Shown here: positions 1 through 8,736 of the stretch, piece after piece
Numbering within the stretch: the first letter of the stretch is position 1
Layout of the letters: every line of letters starts with the position of its first letter
Assembly: GCA_964438695.1 (NCBI GenBank)
Contig: CAYTKP010000001.1
Span: 9,598-73,597 of the forward strand
Length of the DNA stretch: 64,000 nt
Reading direction: 5' to 3'
DNA from: Phoenicimicrobium sp964438695
GTDB taxonomy: Bacteria > Atribacterota > Phoenicimicrobiia > Phoenicimicrobiales > Phoenicimicrobiaceae
Program-made: the position numbers and the translations under genes
Notes under the pieces: model-generated
Databases searched by the model: none
What the model was told of the DNA's origin: nothing
Seen by the model: only the letters and a program-made list of their open reading frames with translations

Positions 1-36
1 CTTTTCTTTTGAATTATTCTACATAATTAGATCTTC

Positions 37-489
37 TTAATATATTAATTTTTTAAATTTTTCTTTTAGAGTAATCATATGATTTCCATTCCAAAAAATC
101 TTTCCACAATTAAAACATTTTTTAAACCAATAACCTTTTCTGCAAACATCCTTCGGTACTTCATTTTTAATTTCTTTTTCCTGAACTTCTTGCAAAAGAT
201 TATTGCAAGCTGAACACCGAGTAAATAAGTTATCCTTCTCGATTTTTAACCCTAATCCTTTTATGACCTCTTTTAACTGTTCATCAAGGTAATCGCTTTC
301 AAGATAAAATATCCAGGGTAATTTTCTTAAAAACTTTACCCTGGATATTAAAATCCTATGTGCTCTTCTAGAAAAATTAATTACCGATATATAATCTTTA
401 TTTTGTAAATACAGGGTATCTATACCTAAAATCCTGAGTAATATGGCTAATTTTCGTAATCTATAAACTACAAAGCGTTTATCATTCAT
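37..489 (-). CDS. Mut7-C / DUF82-like protein, degenerate active site
   Basis: A 150-residue protein resembling Mut7-C RNase (PIN-like) proteins. The first half carries the family's KLA..LRILG..T pattern (residues 13-25). The second half has a zinc ribbon of two Cys pairs (C92/C95 and C125/C128), followed by the usual G-K-x-x-W-x-G-x-H ending. Two positions that are normally acidic look changed: the Asp before the KLA motif is Tyr9, and the Asp after the I-L-T-R stretch is Val51. It may therefore bind RNA without cutting it. It is the last gene of a minus-strand run, 63 nt after the aminotransferase stop, and has only a weak ribosome site. Family assignment is from motifs only. Confidence 0.7.
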   Translation of the reverse strand: MNDKRFVVYRLRKLAILLRILGIDTLYLQNKDYISVINFSRRAHRILISRVKFLRKLPWIFYLESDYLDEQLKEVIKGLGLKIEKDNLFTRCSACNNLLQEVQEKEIKNEVPKDVCRKGYWFKKCFNCGKIFWNGNHMITLKEKFKKLIY

Positions 490-499
490 AAGCCTACAG

Positions 500-514
500 A
501 GGGGTCACACCCCT
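500..514. repeat. Short C-rich stem-loop between aminotransferase and Mut7-C gene
   Basis: AGGGGT-CAC-ACCCCT, six base pairs with a three-base loop. It is followed on the plus strand by a T run. It may be a weak terminator or a relic of the intergenic element family seen elsewhere, because a partial match to that core (ttcgaacttaccctga) lies about 15 nt further on. Confidence 0.35.
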
Positions 515-552
515 TAGTTTTTTGGTTCGAACTTACCCTGACCCAGTTTGTT

Positions 553-1752
553 TTAACCGCAATTTTTTAGAATCTTTTCTATCCTATCCAATCCCTCTTT
601 AATATCATCTAAAGATGTAGCATATGACAATCTCAAGTATCCTTCGGCCTCAAAAGCACTACCTGGAATTAAGGCAACTTCAGCTTCTTGCAAAATAAAA
701 TTTGATAGCCCAAAAGAATTGTCGATCTTTTTGCCGTTATATTCAATACCTTTTTCTAAAATTTTAGTTACATTGGGGAAAGCATAAAAAGCTCCGGAAG
801 GAACAATACAAGAAACGCCTTCTATTTTATTTAACCTATCTACCATATATTTCCTTCTTTCATCAAAGGATTTCCTCATTGCCTCAATAGTATCTTGCCT
901 TCCCCGTAAGGCTTCTACACTTGCTTTTTGAGCTATAGAATTAGGATTAGAAGTACTATGACCCTGGATCTTAGACATTCCTGAGATAATTTCTTCTGGA
1001 CCTGCAGCATAACCAATTCTCCATCCAGTCATAGCATAGGATTTAGAAACACCATTTATAATAATGATTTTCTCTTTTATTTCTTTGCTCAAAGATGCAA
1101 TAGTCAAATGTTCGGCATCATCATAAATTAATTTCTCGTATATTTCATCACATAGACAATAGATATCATATTTTAAAAGAAGTTGAGCAATTTTTTTTAA
1201 TTCTTCTGGCTCATAGACAGCACCGGTAGGATTATTAGGGCTATTCAGCATAAGCAATCTGGTTCTGGGTGAAATTTTCTCCTCAACTTGAGCAGCCGAT
1301 AATTTAAAAGTATCTTCTTGCTTAGTTTCTATGAAAACAGGGATTGCTTGTGCAAATTTAATCTGTTCTGTATAACTAACCCAGCAGGGGATAGGTAATA
1401 ATACTTCATCTCCCGGGTTACATAGAGTTAATATGGCATTAAAAAGACACTGTTTTGCCCCATTAGAAACGATTATCTCTGATGTTTTATATTCTACATT
1501 GTTATCTTTTTTTAATTTTTCTATTATCGCTTCTTTTAATTCTATTATCCCCGAACTTGTAGTATAATGGGTAAAGCCTTCTCTGATAGCGGAAATAGCC
1601 TCTTCTCTAATATTCTCTGGAGTATCAAAGTCAGGTTCTCCTGCAGCAAAACTAATTACCTTCCTCCCTTCTCTTTTCATTTTTAGTGCTTGGGCAGTAA
1701 TTGCTAAAGTTTGGGAGGGATTTATATTTCTTACTCTATCAGAAATAGTCAT
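553..1752 (-). CDS. aspC: Pyridoxal-phosphate aspartate/aromatic aminotransferase, class I
   Basis: A 399-residue fold-type-I aminotransferase that transfers amino groups between aspartate (or related amino acids) and 2-oxoglutarate in the cytosol. Visible signatures are the substrate-side F-A-A-G-E-P-D-F-D-T-P motif (35-45), N-S-P-N-N-P-T-G (170-177), the cofactor Asp in C-D-E-I-Y (about 202), and the Schiff-base lysine K237 in S-K-S-Y-A-M-T-G-W-R. Length and motifs fit subgroup I-beta (AspB-type) enzymes. It starts at ATG after a GAAAGGA ribosome site. Its neighbours are ilvE upstream and the Mut7-C gene downstream on the same strand. Exact substrate preference cannot be read from sequence, so the symbol is generic. 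Confidence 0.9.
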   Translation of the reverse strand: MTISDRVRNINPSQTLAITAQALKMKREGRKVISFAAGEPDFDTPENIREEAISAIREGFTHYTTSSGIIELKEAIIEKLKKDNNVEYKTSEIIVSNGAKQCLFNAILTLCNPGDEVLLPIPCWVSYTEQIKFAQAIPVFIETKQEDTFKLSAAQVEEKISPRTRLLMLNSPNNPTGAVYEPEELKKIAQLLLKYDIYCLCDEIYEKLIYDDAEHLTIASLSKEIKEKIIIINGVSKSYAMTGWRIGYAAGPEEIISGMSKIQGHSTSNPNSIAQKASVEALRGRQDTIEAMRKSFDERRKYMVDRLNKIEGVSCIVPSGAFYAFPNVTKILEKGIEYNGKKIDNSFGLSNFILQEAEVALIPGSAFEAEGYLRLSYATSLDDIKEGLDRIEKILKNCG

Positions 1753-1853
1753 TTTTATATATCCTTTCTTTTCAATTTATCTATTAATTATTTTTATCTT
1801 ATTAACAAAATAATATAAGTTACTTTAAATATTTAATACTATTTTTATGTATA

Positions 1854-2762
1854 TTAGACGTAATCGAGCCAATCGGAATATTTTTCATCTTTTCCCTTAA
1901 CAATGTCAAAAAACTTCTTTTGTATTTTCTCGGTTATTGGCCCACGCTTACCTTCTCCAATCTGATACTTGTCAATCTCTCTAATAGGAGTTACTTCTGC
2001 AGCTGTCCCTGCAAAAAAGACTTCATCAGAAATATAAAGCTCATCACGTCCAGTGTATTTTTCTTGGACCTTATACCCTAAATCATTAGCGACCTTTACT
2101 ATAGAATCCCGGGTAATTCCTTCTAATACTGTAGCAGTAGGAGTAGTATAGATTATCCCATTTCTAATCCAGAATAAATTTTCGCCTGACCCTTCAGTAA
2201 CATAACCTCTGGTATCTAATAAAATTGCCTCATCTACCCCTGCCTCAATTGCCTCCATCTTAGCAAATATAGAGTTGATATAGTTTGCACAAATTTTAGC
2301 TTTTTGAGATGTTGAATTAATATAGTTTCGAGCATAACTTGAGATTTTAGTCTTTATCCCTTTGGCTAACGCTTCTTCCCCTAAGTAAGCACCCCATTCC
2401 CAGACAGCAATAGCACAATTTACTGGGCATTTAAATGGATTTATACCTAATTCTTTAAACCCTCTATAAATTAAGGGACGGATATAACAACTTCTGAGTT
2501 TGTTTTCCCTTATAGTATCTTTAATAGCTTGCCTAATCTGTTCCTTATCAAAAGGAACTTCCATCTTTAATATCTTTGCTGAATTAAATAGTCGACTAAT
2601 ATGTTCTTTCAATCTAAACACTGCAGTTCCCTTATCTGTCTCATATGCCCTTATACCTTCAAATACTCCACTTCCATAGTGCAAGGCATGGGTGCAGACA
2701 TGAACTTGGGCTTTATCCCAATCGACCATTCTCCCATCCATCCAGATTTTTTCTGCTTTCAT
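1854..2762 (-). CDS. ilvE: Branched-chain amino acid aminotransferase
   Basis: A 302-residue fold-type-IV PLP enzyme that interconverts Val, Leu and Ile with their 2-oxoacids. It shows the family N-terminus with H-A-L-H-Y-G-S-G-V-F-E-G (26-37), the PLP lysine at K156 just before the N-Y-I-N-S segment, and Y-V-T-E-G-S-G-E-N-L-F further on. D-amino-acid transaminases share this fold, but the length and first motif match IlvE. The start is an ATG after a G-rich ribosome site (AGGGGGG). A plausible promoter lies about 40 nt upstream. No T-box or attenuator was seen in the leader. The adjacent broken murI raises the question of how D-glutamate is made here. Confidence 0.93.
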   Translation of the reverse strand: MKAEKIWMDGRMVDWDKAQVHVCTHALHYGSGVFEGIRAYETDKGTAVFRLKEHISRLFNSAKILKMEVPFDKEQIRQAIKDTIRENKLRSCYIRPLIYRGFKELGINPFKCPVNCAIAVWEWGAYLGEEALAKGIKTKISSYARNYINSTSQKAKICANYINSIFAKMEAIEAGVDEAILLDTRGYVTEGSGENLFWIRNGIIYTTPTATVLEGITRDSIVKVANDLGYKVQEKYTGRDELYISDEVFFAGTAAEVTPIREIDKYQIGEGKRGPITEKIQKKFFDIVKGKDEKYSDWLDYV

Positions 2763-2802
2763 CTATAATTACCCCCCTCTGATTGAAATTAATTTTAAAA
2801 TA

Positions 2803-2831
2803 ATTTTAGCATATTTTTATAATAATTTCAC
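2803..2831 (-). promoter_or_regulatory. Putative sigma-70 promoter for ilvE
   Basis: On the minus strand GTGAAA, a 17-nt spacer and TAAAAT, with a TGC extension directly before the -10 box (extended -10). It sits about 40 nt upstream of the ilvE ATG. Prediction only. Confidence 0.5.
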
Positions 2832-2921
2832 ATTATTTTATTTTCATATCTTATATCCCCCTCCCACAAGGACAAGATTTACTGTTATCTAATTAAGGAT
2901 TTTAATATTTTAGTTATGATT

Positions 2922-3771
2922 TTAGTTTTTTATCTTTTTACGGGCATAAATTTCGCTTTGCGTTTTTAATTCTAATTCTGTTAACCTTACTTTTTTTATT
3001 TTGAAATTCTCATTATTGAAAATAACTTTCGCTATTCTTCCCACTTTTTCTGGCGATCCAGTAGTGTAATAATTTTCTTCTAAATTTCCTCCTTCGTTAA
3101 AAATCCTTTTTTCAATAAGAATATTTTTTAAAATAATGAGGTACTTGTAGCTAGATCTATTAATTTCACTTCTGGACCTATAATCTCAGAAATAATTTTT
3201 TTAAAAAAGAATAATGAGTGCAGCCTAATATTAATGTATCAATCTGGGCTTCTTTTAAGGGTTTTAAATATTTTTGGGCTACTTAATAAGTTTCGGGTGT
3301 AGTAAATTTACCAGCTTCTACTAACGGCACGAATTCAGGACAGAAATTAGAAATAACTTCTACTTCAGGAGCAATTTTTTTTAATCTCTTTAGGATAAAT
3401 TTTATTTTTTGTAGTAAATTCGGTAGCTATTACTCCAATTCTCTTATTTAAGCTTTTCTGCACTGCCTCCTGAACTGCTCTTTGGATAACTCCAATTATA
3501 GGAATGGTAAAATATTCTCTTGCTTGTTTTAGACTAGCAGCTGTGGCAGTATTACAAGCTATAACACAAGCTTTAATTCTTTTTTTCATAAGAAAATTAA
3601 TTATTTGAAGAGTATAATTTATAAGATCATTTTTACTTTTTTCGCCATAGGGTTGACGTTGGTTATCAGCAAAATATTCAATATTTTCTTGGGGAAGTTT
3701 TTTTAAACTTCTCTTACTACTGATAATCCCCCTAATCCTGAATCCAAAAAACCAGTTGGTTGTTCGTTCAC
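2922..3771 (-). pseudogene. murI: Glutamate racemase, broken by several frameshifts and a stop
   Basis: MurI makes D-glutamate for peptidoglycan. Translating three frames recovers the whole protein: the start F-L-D-S-G-L-G-G-L-S-V-V (GTG at 3771), both catalytic-cysteine motifs (A-C-N-T-A-T-A and L-G-C-T-H-Y) and a plausible C-terminus. The reading is broken at least five times: a TAA at 3703-3705 from a short homopolymer, an extra A in an A8 run near 3373, an in-frame TAA at 3283-3285, a missing A in an A7 run near 3200, and another shift near 3125. Most are homopolymer indels beside a scaffold gap, so poor assembly is an alternative to genuine decay. The in-frame stop is harder to explain as an indel error. 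Confidence 0.85.
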
Positions 3772-3781
3772 ATTATACCTC

Positions 3782-3881
3782 NNNNNNNNNNNNNNNNNNN
3801 NNNNNNNNNNNNNNNNNNNNNNNNNNNNNNNNNNNNNNNNNNNNNNNNNNNNNNNNNNNNNNNNNNNNNNNNNNNNNNNNN
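3782..3881. other. Scaffold gap of 100 N
   Basis: A run of exactly 100 N between the murI start and the 3' end of speE. The true distance is unknown; it should hold roughly the last 15-25 codons of speE. Confidence 0.98.
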
Positions 3882-4683
3882 TATGGATATCTTTATTATA
3901 ATATTTTAAATCAGTGAGCTTTAAAGCTTCTGATTGGTTAAAATCCTTTGCAGGATGATATTTCTTAGAACAAAAAGTAAAACCAATCACTCCACTTGGA
4001 TAAGTAGGCACCATAGTATAATAGTATTCCGAAATAGGATATATCTCTTTTATAAAAGAAAATAATGTTTTAATTATTTCTTTATGATAAAAAAATGATT
4101 CTGCCTGGGTAACTACAATTCCATCATCTTTTAAGGCCTGATGCATTGCCTCGTAAAATTCTCTTCTGAATAAGACTTCAGCAGGACCTATAGGATCAGA
4201 AGAATCAACAATAATTACGTCATAATCATTTTTGCGCGTTTTTATGAATTTATTACCATCCTCACAATATACTTTCACTTTGGGGTCATCAAAACTATTG
4301 GCTAAATTGGGAAAATGCTTCTTGCAAACCTCTATTACTTTTCCGTCAATTTCGCAGACTTCTACTTCTTTTACACTATCGTGCTTTAATATTTCCCTTA
4401 CTGTTCCACCATCTCCTCCTCCAATTACCAGAACCTTTTGAGCTTTTGGATGCACACATAAAGGGATATGGGCAATCATTTCATGGTAACAGAATTCATC
4501 TGCTTCAGTAAGCATAATTACCCCATCGATGAGCAAAATTTTACCAAAGGGCTGACTCTCTACAACTTCAATCTCTTGAAATTCTGATCTTATCTTTTCG
4601 AGAGATCTTATAACCTTTATCTTCAAAGCCCTTCCTTCTTCAATTTCGTATTTTTCTTCTATCCATATATCCTTATTATTCAA
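3882..4683 (-). CDS. speE: Spermidine synthase (polyamine aminopropyltransferase), 3' end lost in gap
   Basis: Transfers the aminopropyl group of decarboxylated S-adenosylmethionine to putrescine or a related amine. The 267 residues before the gap hold nearly the full enzyme: an N-terminal beta domain, the nucleotide-binding G-G-G-D-G-G-T-V-R-E motif (about 88-97) and D-S-S-D-P-I-G-P-A (about 160-168), which carries catalytic acidic residues. It begins 5 nt after the stop of the SpeD paralogue, so the three polyamine genes form one operon. The open frame that runs through the Ns into murI is an artefact. Confidence 0.93.
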
Positions 4684-4688
4684 AACGA

Positions 4689-5072
4689 TTAGCTCCTCAA
4701 AATATAAGACATTTTAACATTTTTTGCTTCAAAATATTTTTTAGTAAATTCTACAGCTACTGAAGGTTCATAAAACTTACAGCTAAAAATATCTATGTAA
4801 GCATTGTTAGTTTTATTGGCAAAGTGTCCGGAAATCAATGAGGTTTCAATCAATTGAACCATAGAATAACCGGCAACTTTTTCGTCCTCGCCAAAATTTA
4901 CAATTTGAGTTTCTCCGAATTGCCTCATTTCTATTAATTCGCAAAGTTCATCAACATATCTTTTTATAGCTCGAGCATCTCTTATGGTCTCAGGATTACA
5001 GTCATAAAGGTCTAAACTGGTCAACAATCCCCATGCATTGGTAGCATAAAATTCTTTTTTTAAGGAGCTCAT
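4689..5072 (-). CDS. Divergent SpeD-family pyruvoyl decarboxylase paralogue
   Basis: A 127-residue protein of the bacterial AdoMet decarboxylase family. Aligned by eye to the upstream SpeD, it keeps Ser78, His83 (+5) and Cys98 (+20), matching Ser63, His68 and Cys83 there, as well as the D-I-F-x-C strand. The Glu before the self-cleavage serine is Thr77, the next His is Leu79, and the T-W-P-E-Y-G segment is replaced by F-A-N-K-T-N. The ATGA overlap with speD and the 5-nt gap to speE imply one operon and coupled translation. SpeD homologues that became ornithine or arginine decarboxylases are known, and no other such decarboxylase is in this window. That role, supplying putrescine or agmatine, is inference; a regulatory subunit is the alternative. 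Confidence 0.75.
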   Translation of the reverse strand: MSSLKKEFYATNAWGLLTSLDLYDCNPETIRDARAIKRYVDELCELIEMRQFGETQIVNFGEDEKVAGYSMVQLIETSLISGHFANKTNNAYIDIFSCKFYEPSVAVEFTKKYFEAKNVKMSYILRS

Positions 5073-5461
5073 TTTTCGCAGACCTCCGGTTTATGTAATA
5101 ATTTAATGGGAAAATTCAAAATCCCTCTTTTTACTTCCGTTACTGATATCGTACCTGCTTCTAATTCTTTTTTAAGGTATTCCAATGCAAAGTGGCTTTT
5201 AATTTCATTGCCGCAAGTGAAAATATCTAAAGCACAATAACCATATTCGGGCCAAGTGTGTATTGAGAAATGAGATTCTGAAATTACTACTACCCCACTT
5301 ACTCCGTGAGGAGAAAATTTGTGAAAGGTTGAGTTTAAAGCATTTGCCCCCGATATTTTTACTGCTTCCAATAGTAGTTCTTCTATTTTTAAAACATCAT
5401 TAATTGTATTTGAATTGCAATTATAAAGTTCTACCAATAAATGATTTCCCAAGTAATTCAT
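5069..5461 (-). CDS. speD: S-adenosylmethionine decarboxylase proenzyme
   Basis: A 130-residue class-1 bacterial SpeD. It decarboxylates S-adenosylmethionine to provide the aminopropyl donor for SpeE. The self-cleavage site E62-S63 lies in S-E-S-H-F-S-I-H-T-W-P-E; Ser63 becomes the pyruvoyl group, and His68 and Cys83 (F-T-C-G) complete the catalytic set, with numbering as in the Thermotoga enzyme. It is the first gene of speD-paralogue-speE. The leader carries a consensus-like promoter and a perfect 8-bp stem-loop just before the ATG, with the best ribosome-binding stretch on the far side of the stem. Confidence 0.95.
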   Translation of the reverse strand: MNYLGNHLLVELYNCNSNTINDVLKIEELLLEAVKISGANALNSTFHKFSPHGVSGVVVISESHFSIHTWPEYGYCALDIFTCGNEIKSHFALEYLKKELEAGTISVTEVKRGILNFPIKLLHKPEVCEK

Positions 5462-5472
5462 TCTTCTACTTC

Positions 5473-5494
5473 GCGATATATTAGCCTATATCGC
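5473..5494 (-). promoter_or_regulatory. Stem-loop in the speD leader, next to the start codon
   Basis: GCGATATA, a six-base loop and TATATCGC form a perfect 8-bp stem ending 11 nt before the speD ATG. A G-rich Shine-Dalgarno-like run (AAAGGGGGG) lies directly upstream of the stem, so folding would bring it to about 11 nt from the start. A translational control role is inference. Confidence 0.5.
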
Positions 5495-5561
5495 CCCCCT
5501 TTCTCTTAAAATTAAACTGTTCTTCCATTTATACAACTTCTATTTTTTAGATTTCACAATA

Positions 5562-5590
5562 ATATTAAAATACAAATGATAATATATCAA
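5562..5590 (-). promoter_or_regulatory. Putative sigma-70 promoter for the polyamine operon
   Basis: On the minus strand TTGATA, 17 nt and TAATAT, a close match to consensus, about 100 nt upstream of the speD start. Prediction from sequence only. Confidence 0.6.
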
Positions 5591-5714
5591 AATCATTGTA
5601 ATTAATCAATATATTTTAATATATTTTTAATAATTATTTTAATTAATGGAGGGTACAAGAATGATACTTTTTTGTTTTTTAAATATATTTTTTACATTCT
5701 CCTCAAACTCCCTA

Positions 5715-7022
5715 TTATTCAGATACTTGTTGGTCAAATACTCTGTTGAATATCATATCTATATTATTTAAATAAGATTGATAATCAAAGCATTTTTTTA
5801 TCTCCCATTTAGATAAATACTTACCAATTCCAGAATCTGCCAACAAAAGCTCCTTAAAATTATCTTTTCCCTGCCAAACCTTCATAGAAATTCTCTGTAC
5901 TATCTTATAAGCCTCCTCTCGAGAAAGACCTTTTTTAGTAAGTTCTAACATTATCTTTTGAGAAAATATTAAACCTCTCGTCTTTTCTAAATTTTCTTTC
6001 ATATGTTCGGGATAAACATTTAAATTGTTAACGAGATCAGTAAATTTTCGTAACATATAATCGATTAGTATGTTGCTATCGGGAATAATAATCCGCTCTG
6101 CAGAAGAATGAGATATATCTCTCTCATGCCATAAATTTACATTTTCTAAGGCAGTAACAGTATTTGCCCTTATTACGCGGGAAAGTCCACAAATCCTCTC
6201 GCTAATTATAGGATTTTTTTTATGGGGCATAGCCGAAGATCCTTTCTGTCCTTTGGCGAATTCCTCTTCCACTTCATGAATTTCAGTCCTCTGCAAACCC
6301 CTTATTTCGGTAGCAAATTTCTCTAATGAACTGGCTATTACTGCTAGAACACTTAAGTAATAAGCATGTCTATCTCGTTGTATAATTTGATTTGATATTT
6401 TTGCTGGATAGAGATCAAGTTTTTTACATACATACTCTTCGATATAAGGTTCAAGGTGGACAAAAGTCCCTACTGCTCCTGATATTTTACCATAACTAAT
6501 CTCTTCTTTGGCTCTTTTCATTCTTTCTAAATTTCTCTGCATCTCTGAATACCATAAAGCAAATTTGAAGCCTAAGGTTATTGGCTCAGCATGAACACCA
6601 TGAGTTCTACCCACCATTAAGGTATATTTGTGTTCTAAGGCTTTTTCTTTTAATACTTTTAATAAACTTTCAATATCTCTTATAATTATCTCGGCAGATT
6701 GCTTTAACCTCAAAGCCAATGAAGTATCTAATATATCAGAGGAAGTTAATCCTTGATGGAAATAACGCGAATGCTCTCCTAAATTTTCTCCTACAGCCGT
6801 AGTAAAGGCTAGTACATCGTGTCGAGTTACTCTTTCTATCTCCTGAATACGTTCCACAGAATATCTAGCATTTTTTTTGATAATTTCAATAGCGCTTTGG
6901 TCTATCTTTCCTAATTCAAATAAAGCTTCACAGGCTAAAAGCTCTATTTTTAACCAAATTTTATACTTGTTTTCCTCATCCCATATATTTTTCATAGGCG
7001 ATAGAGAATATCTATCAATCAT
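5715..7022 (-). CDS. purB: Adenylosuccinate lyase
   Basis: Cleaves SAICAR and adenylosuccinate in purine synthesis. The 435-residue protein shows the fumarase/aspartase-superfamily signature S-S-A-M-P-H-K-K-N-P, with its catalytic serine, near residue 265, and G-R-T-H-G-V-H-A-E near 141. The ATG at 7022 is preferred over the in-frame GTG nine bases upstream because the AGAGGTGAT ribosome site is correctly spaced for it and overlaps the GTG. purA and guaA follow upstream on the same strand, so three purine genes are clustered, but 300 nt of repeat-rich DNA separates purB from purA. Confidence 0.95.
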   Translation of the reverse strand: MIDRYSLSPMKNIWDEENKYKIWLKIELLACEALFELGKIDQSAIEIIKKNARYSVERIQEIERVTRHDVLAFTTAVGENLGEHSRYFHQGLTSSDILDTSLALRLKQSAEIIIRDIESLLKVLKEKALEHKYTLMVGRTHGVHAEPITLGFKFALWYSEMQRNLERMKRAKEEISYGKISGAVGTFVHLEPYIEEYVCKKLDLYPAKISNQIIQRDRHAYYLSVLAVIASSLEKFATEIRGLQRTEIHEVEEEFAKGQKGSSAMPHKKNPIISERICGLSRVIRANTVTALENVNLWHERDISHSSAERIIIPDSNILIDYMLRKFTDLVNNLNVYPEHMKENLEKTRGLIFSQKIMLELTKKGLSREEAYKIVQRISMKVWQGKDNFKELLLADSGIGKYLSKWEIKKCFDYQSYLNNIDMIFNRVFDQQVSE

Positions 7023-7031
7023 TAATATCAC

Positions 7032-7332
7032 CTCTCATTTAGTCGTTAGTGAATAGTGAATAGTCGTTAGTATATAGATTAGCAGGTAGCATTTAGCGTA
7101 TAGTTTTGGATTAGCAAGATGCATGTCCTAATTAAACTATAACTCAGCGCTAAAAGCGAAAAACCGTAATTTTATTTAAGAATTCAGGAGCCAGTAGTCA
7201 GGAGTCAGAAGAATATAAAATAACTTAACAAGATAATGTAACCTTATATTCTAAAATAATTCTGAATACTGGATTCTGTCTTCTGATTTCTTAACCAGCT
7301 AACCAGGTAACCAACTAACTAACTTTTATTTT
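7032..7332. repeat. Repeat-rich spacer between purB and purA
   Basis: No gene is visible. The spacer holds a word-type repeat at 7040-7080 (TAGTCGTTAGTGAATAGTGA and its continuation), a gagtcag/ctgaatactgg word pair (about 7185-7290) in partly inverted arrangement, and an AACCAGCTAACCAGGTAACC stretch near 7300-7325. The same words recur between other genes in the window. Confidence 0.7.
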
Positions 7333-8628
7333 TTATTTAAATATTTTTTCTCTAAAAATTGTCTGGCTTCTTTTTGGACCGACAGACACTATAACAACTT
7401 TAGTTTTTATTAACTCTTCTATCCGGCTAATATAAATTTTTAATTGTTTAGGAAGTTCTTCATATTTAGTTACTTGGGAAATATCACCTTTCCATCCTTC
7501 TATCTCTTCATATACTGGAATACAATTCTGTAAAATTTCTAAATTAACTGGAAACTCCTTTATTATTTTATCATTATATTTATACGAAGTACATATTTTG
7601 ATCTTATCCATATTACTTAGAACATCTATTTTAGTTAAGGCCATACTATTCATCCCATTAATTCTGGCTGCGTAGTTTACTACAACTGCATCAAGCCAAC
7701 CACATCTTCGAGGTCTTCCGGTAGTTGCTCCAAATTCCCCCCCCTTTTGTCTAATATATTCTCCCATTTCCTCTTTTATTTCTGTGGGGAAAGGCCCACT
7801 TCCTACTCTTGTACTATAGGCTTTGGTTATTCCTAAAACTCCATCTATTTTAGTAGGCCCTATGCCAGTTCCCGTACAAGCACCACCTGCTATTGGATTC
7901 GAGGAAGTTACATAGGGATAAGTACCATGATCAATATCTAAAAGAGTCCCCTGAGCCCCTTCAAATAGTACTTTCTTACCTTCTTCAATTGCCTGGTTTA
8001 TCATTAAAGAAACATCAACAACATATCTTTTTAATAATCGCCCATACTCTAGATATCTCTTTACCAGAGTTTTATGCTCTTCTTTAGATGTCTTAATACT
8101 GTATAGCTTTTCAAAAATTTCGTTCTTTTCATCAAGATTAATCTTTAATTTCTCCGATAGAGATTTTTCATCAATTAAGTCAACCATTCTTATCCCATTA
8201 CGCGAAACCTTGTCTAAATAGGCAGGGCCAATGCCTCTTTTGGTGGTCCCTATTTTATTCTTACCTCTCCTTTCTTCTTTTATTCTATCTAAGGTTCTAT
8301 GATAAGGTAAAACCACATGGGCTTTATAGTCTATAAATAAGTTGCCATCAATTTCTATCCCCTTTCTCCTTAAATCTCCTATTTCTTGCAGTAAGGATTC
8401 GGGGTCTAATACTACACCACTGCCAATAAAACATTTCTTGCCAAGATGTAAAATACCAGAAGGTACGAGGTGAAAGATAAATTGCTTATCACCCTTTACC
8501 ACTGTATGACCAGCATTAGATCCTCCTTGATACCGAACAATAATTTCTGCTTCCTCGGAAAGCAGGTCAGTTATTTTACCTTTCCCTTCATCTCCCCATT
8601 GAGATCCAACCACTACTAATGTTGACAT
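7333..8628 (-). CDS. purA: Adenylosuccinate synthetase
   Basis: Makes adenylosuccinate from IMP, GTP and aspartate, the first step to AMP. The 431-residue length is typical. The N-terminal P-loop G-S-Q-W-G-D-E-G-K-G-K (8-18) contains the catalytic Asp13, G-S-N-A-G-H-T (36-42) carries the catalytic His, and the C-terminus has the G-P-K-R-S-Q-T-I guanine-binding region. It is flanked by guaA upstream and purB downstream. Confidence 0.97.
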   Translation of the reverse strand: MSTLVVVGSQWGDEGKGKITDLLSEEAEIIVRYQGGSNAGHTVVKGDKQFIFHLVPSGILHLGKKCFIGSGVVLDPESLLQEIGDLRRKGIEIDGNLFIDYKAHVVLPYHRTLDRIKEERRGKNKIGTTKRGIGPAYLDKVSRNGIRMVDLIDEKSLSEKLKINLDEKNEIFEKLYSIKTSKEEHKTLVKRYLEYGRLLKRYVVDVSLMINQAIEEGKKVLFEGAQGTLLDIDHGTYPYVTSSNPIAGGACTGTGIGPTKIDGVLGITKAYSTRVGSGPFPTEIKEEMGEYIRQKGGEFGATTGRPRRCGWLDAVVVNYAARINGMNSMALTKIDVLSNMDKIKICTSYKYNDKIIKEFPVNLEILQNCIPVYEEIEGWKGDISQVTKYEELPKQLKIYISRIEELIKTKVVIVSVGPKRSQTIFREKIFK

Positions 8629-8700
8629 AAAAATACTACCTACCCTTTCGATATTTTGTTATTTAAGAATTCTATCTCCTAAATCCTATTTTCTTTACTA

Positions 8701-8736
8701 TATACTACTATTCACTATTCACTAACGACTATTCAT
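8701..8736. repeat. Word repeat abutting the guaA stop codon
   Basis: The reverse complement reads GAATGAATAGTCGTTAGTGA and then AATAGTGAATAG. The TGA stop of guaA falls inside its edge. Close copies lie at 7040-7080, 23931-23951 and 63911-63945. Confidence 0.65.

Noticed and set aside
520..545. A TTCGAAC stretch resembling a tRNA T-loop
   Set aside because: No acceptor, D or anticodon arms could be formed around it; a match to the intergenic core is more likely.
1854..2762. D-amino-acid transaminase replacing MurI
   Set aside because: Fold and some motifs are shared, but length and signatures fit branched-chain aminotransferase better; kept as ilvE.
3703..4683. A continuous frame joining speE to the start of murI
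   Set aside because: It reads through 100 N; the join is an accident of gap length.
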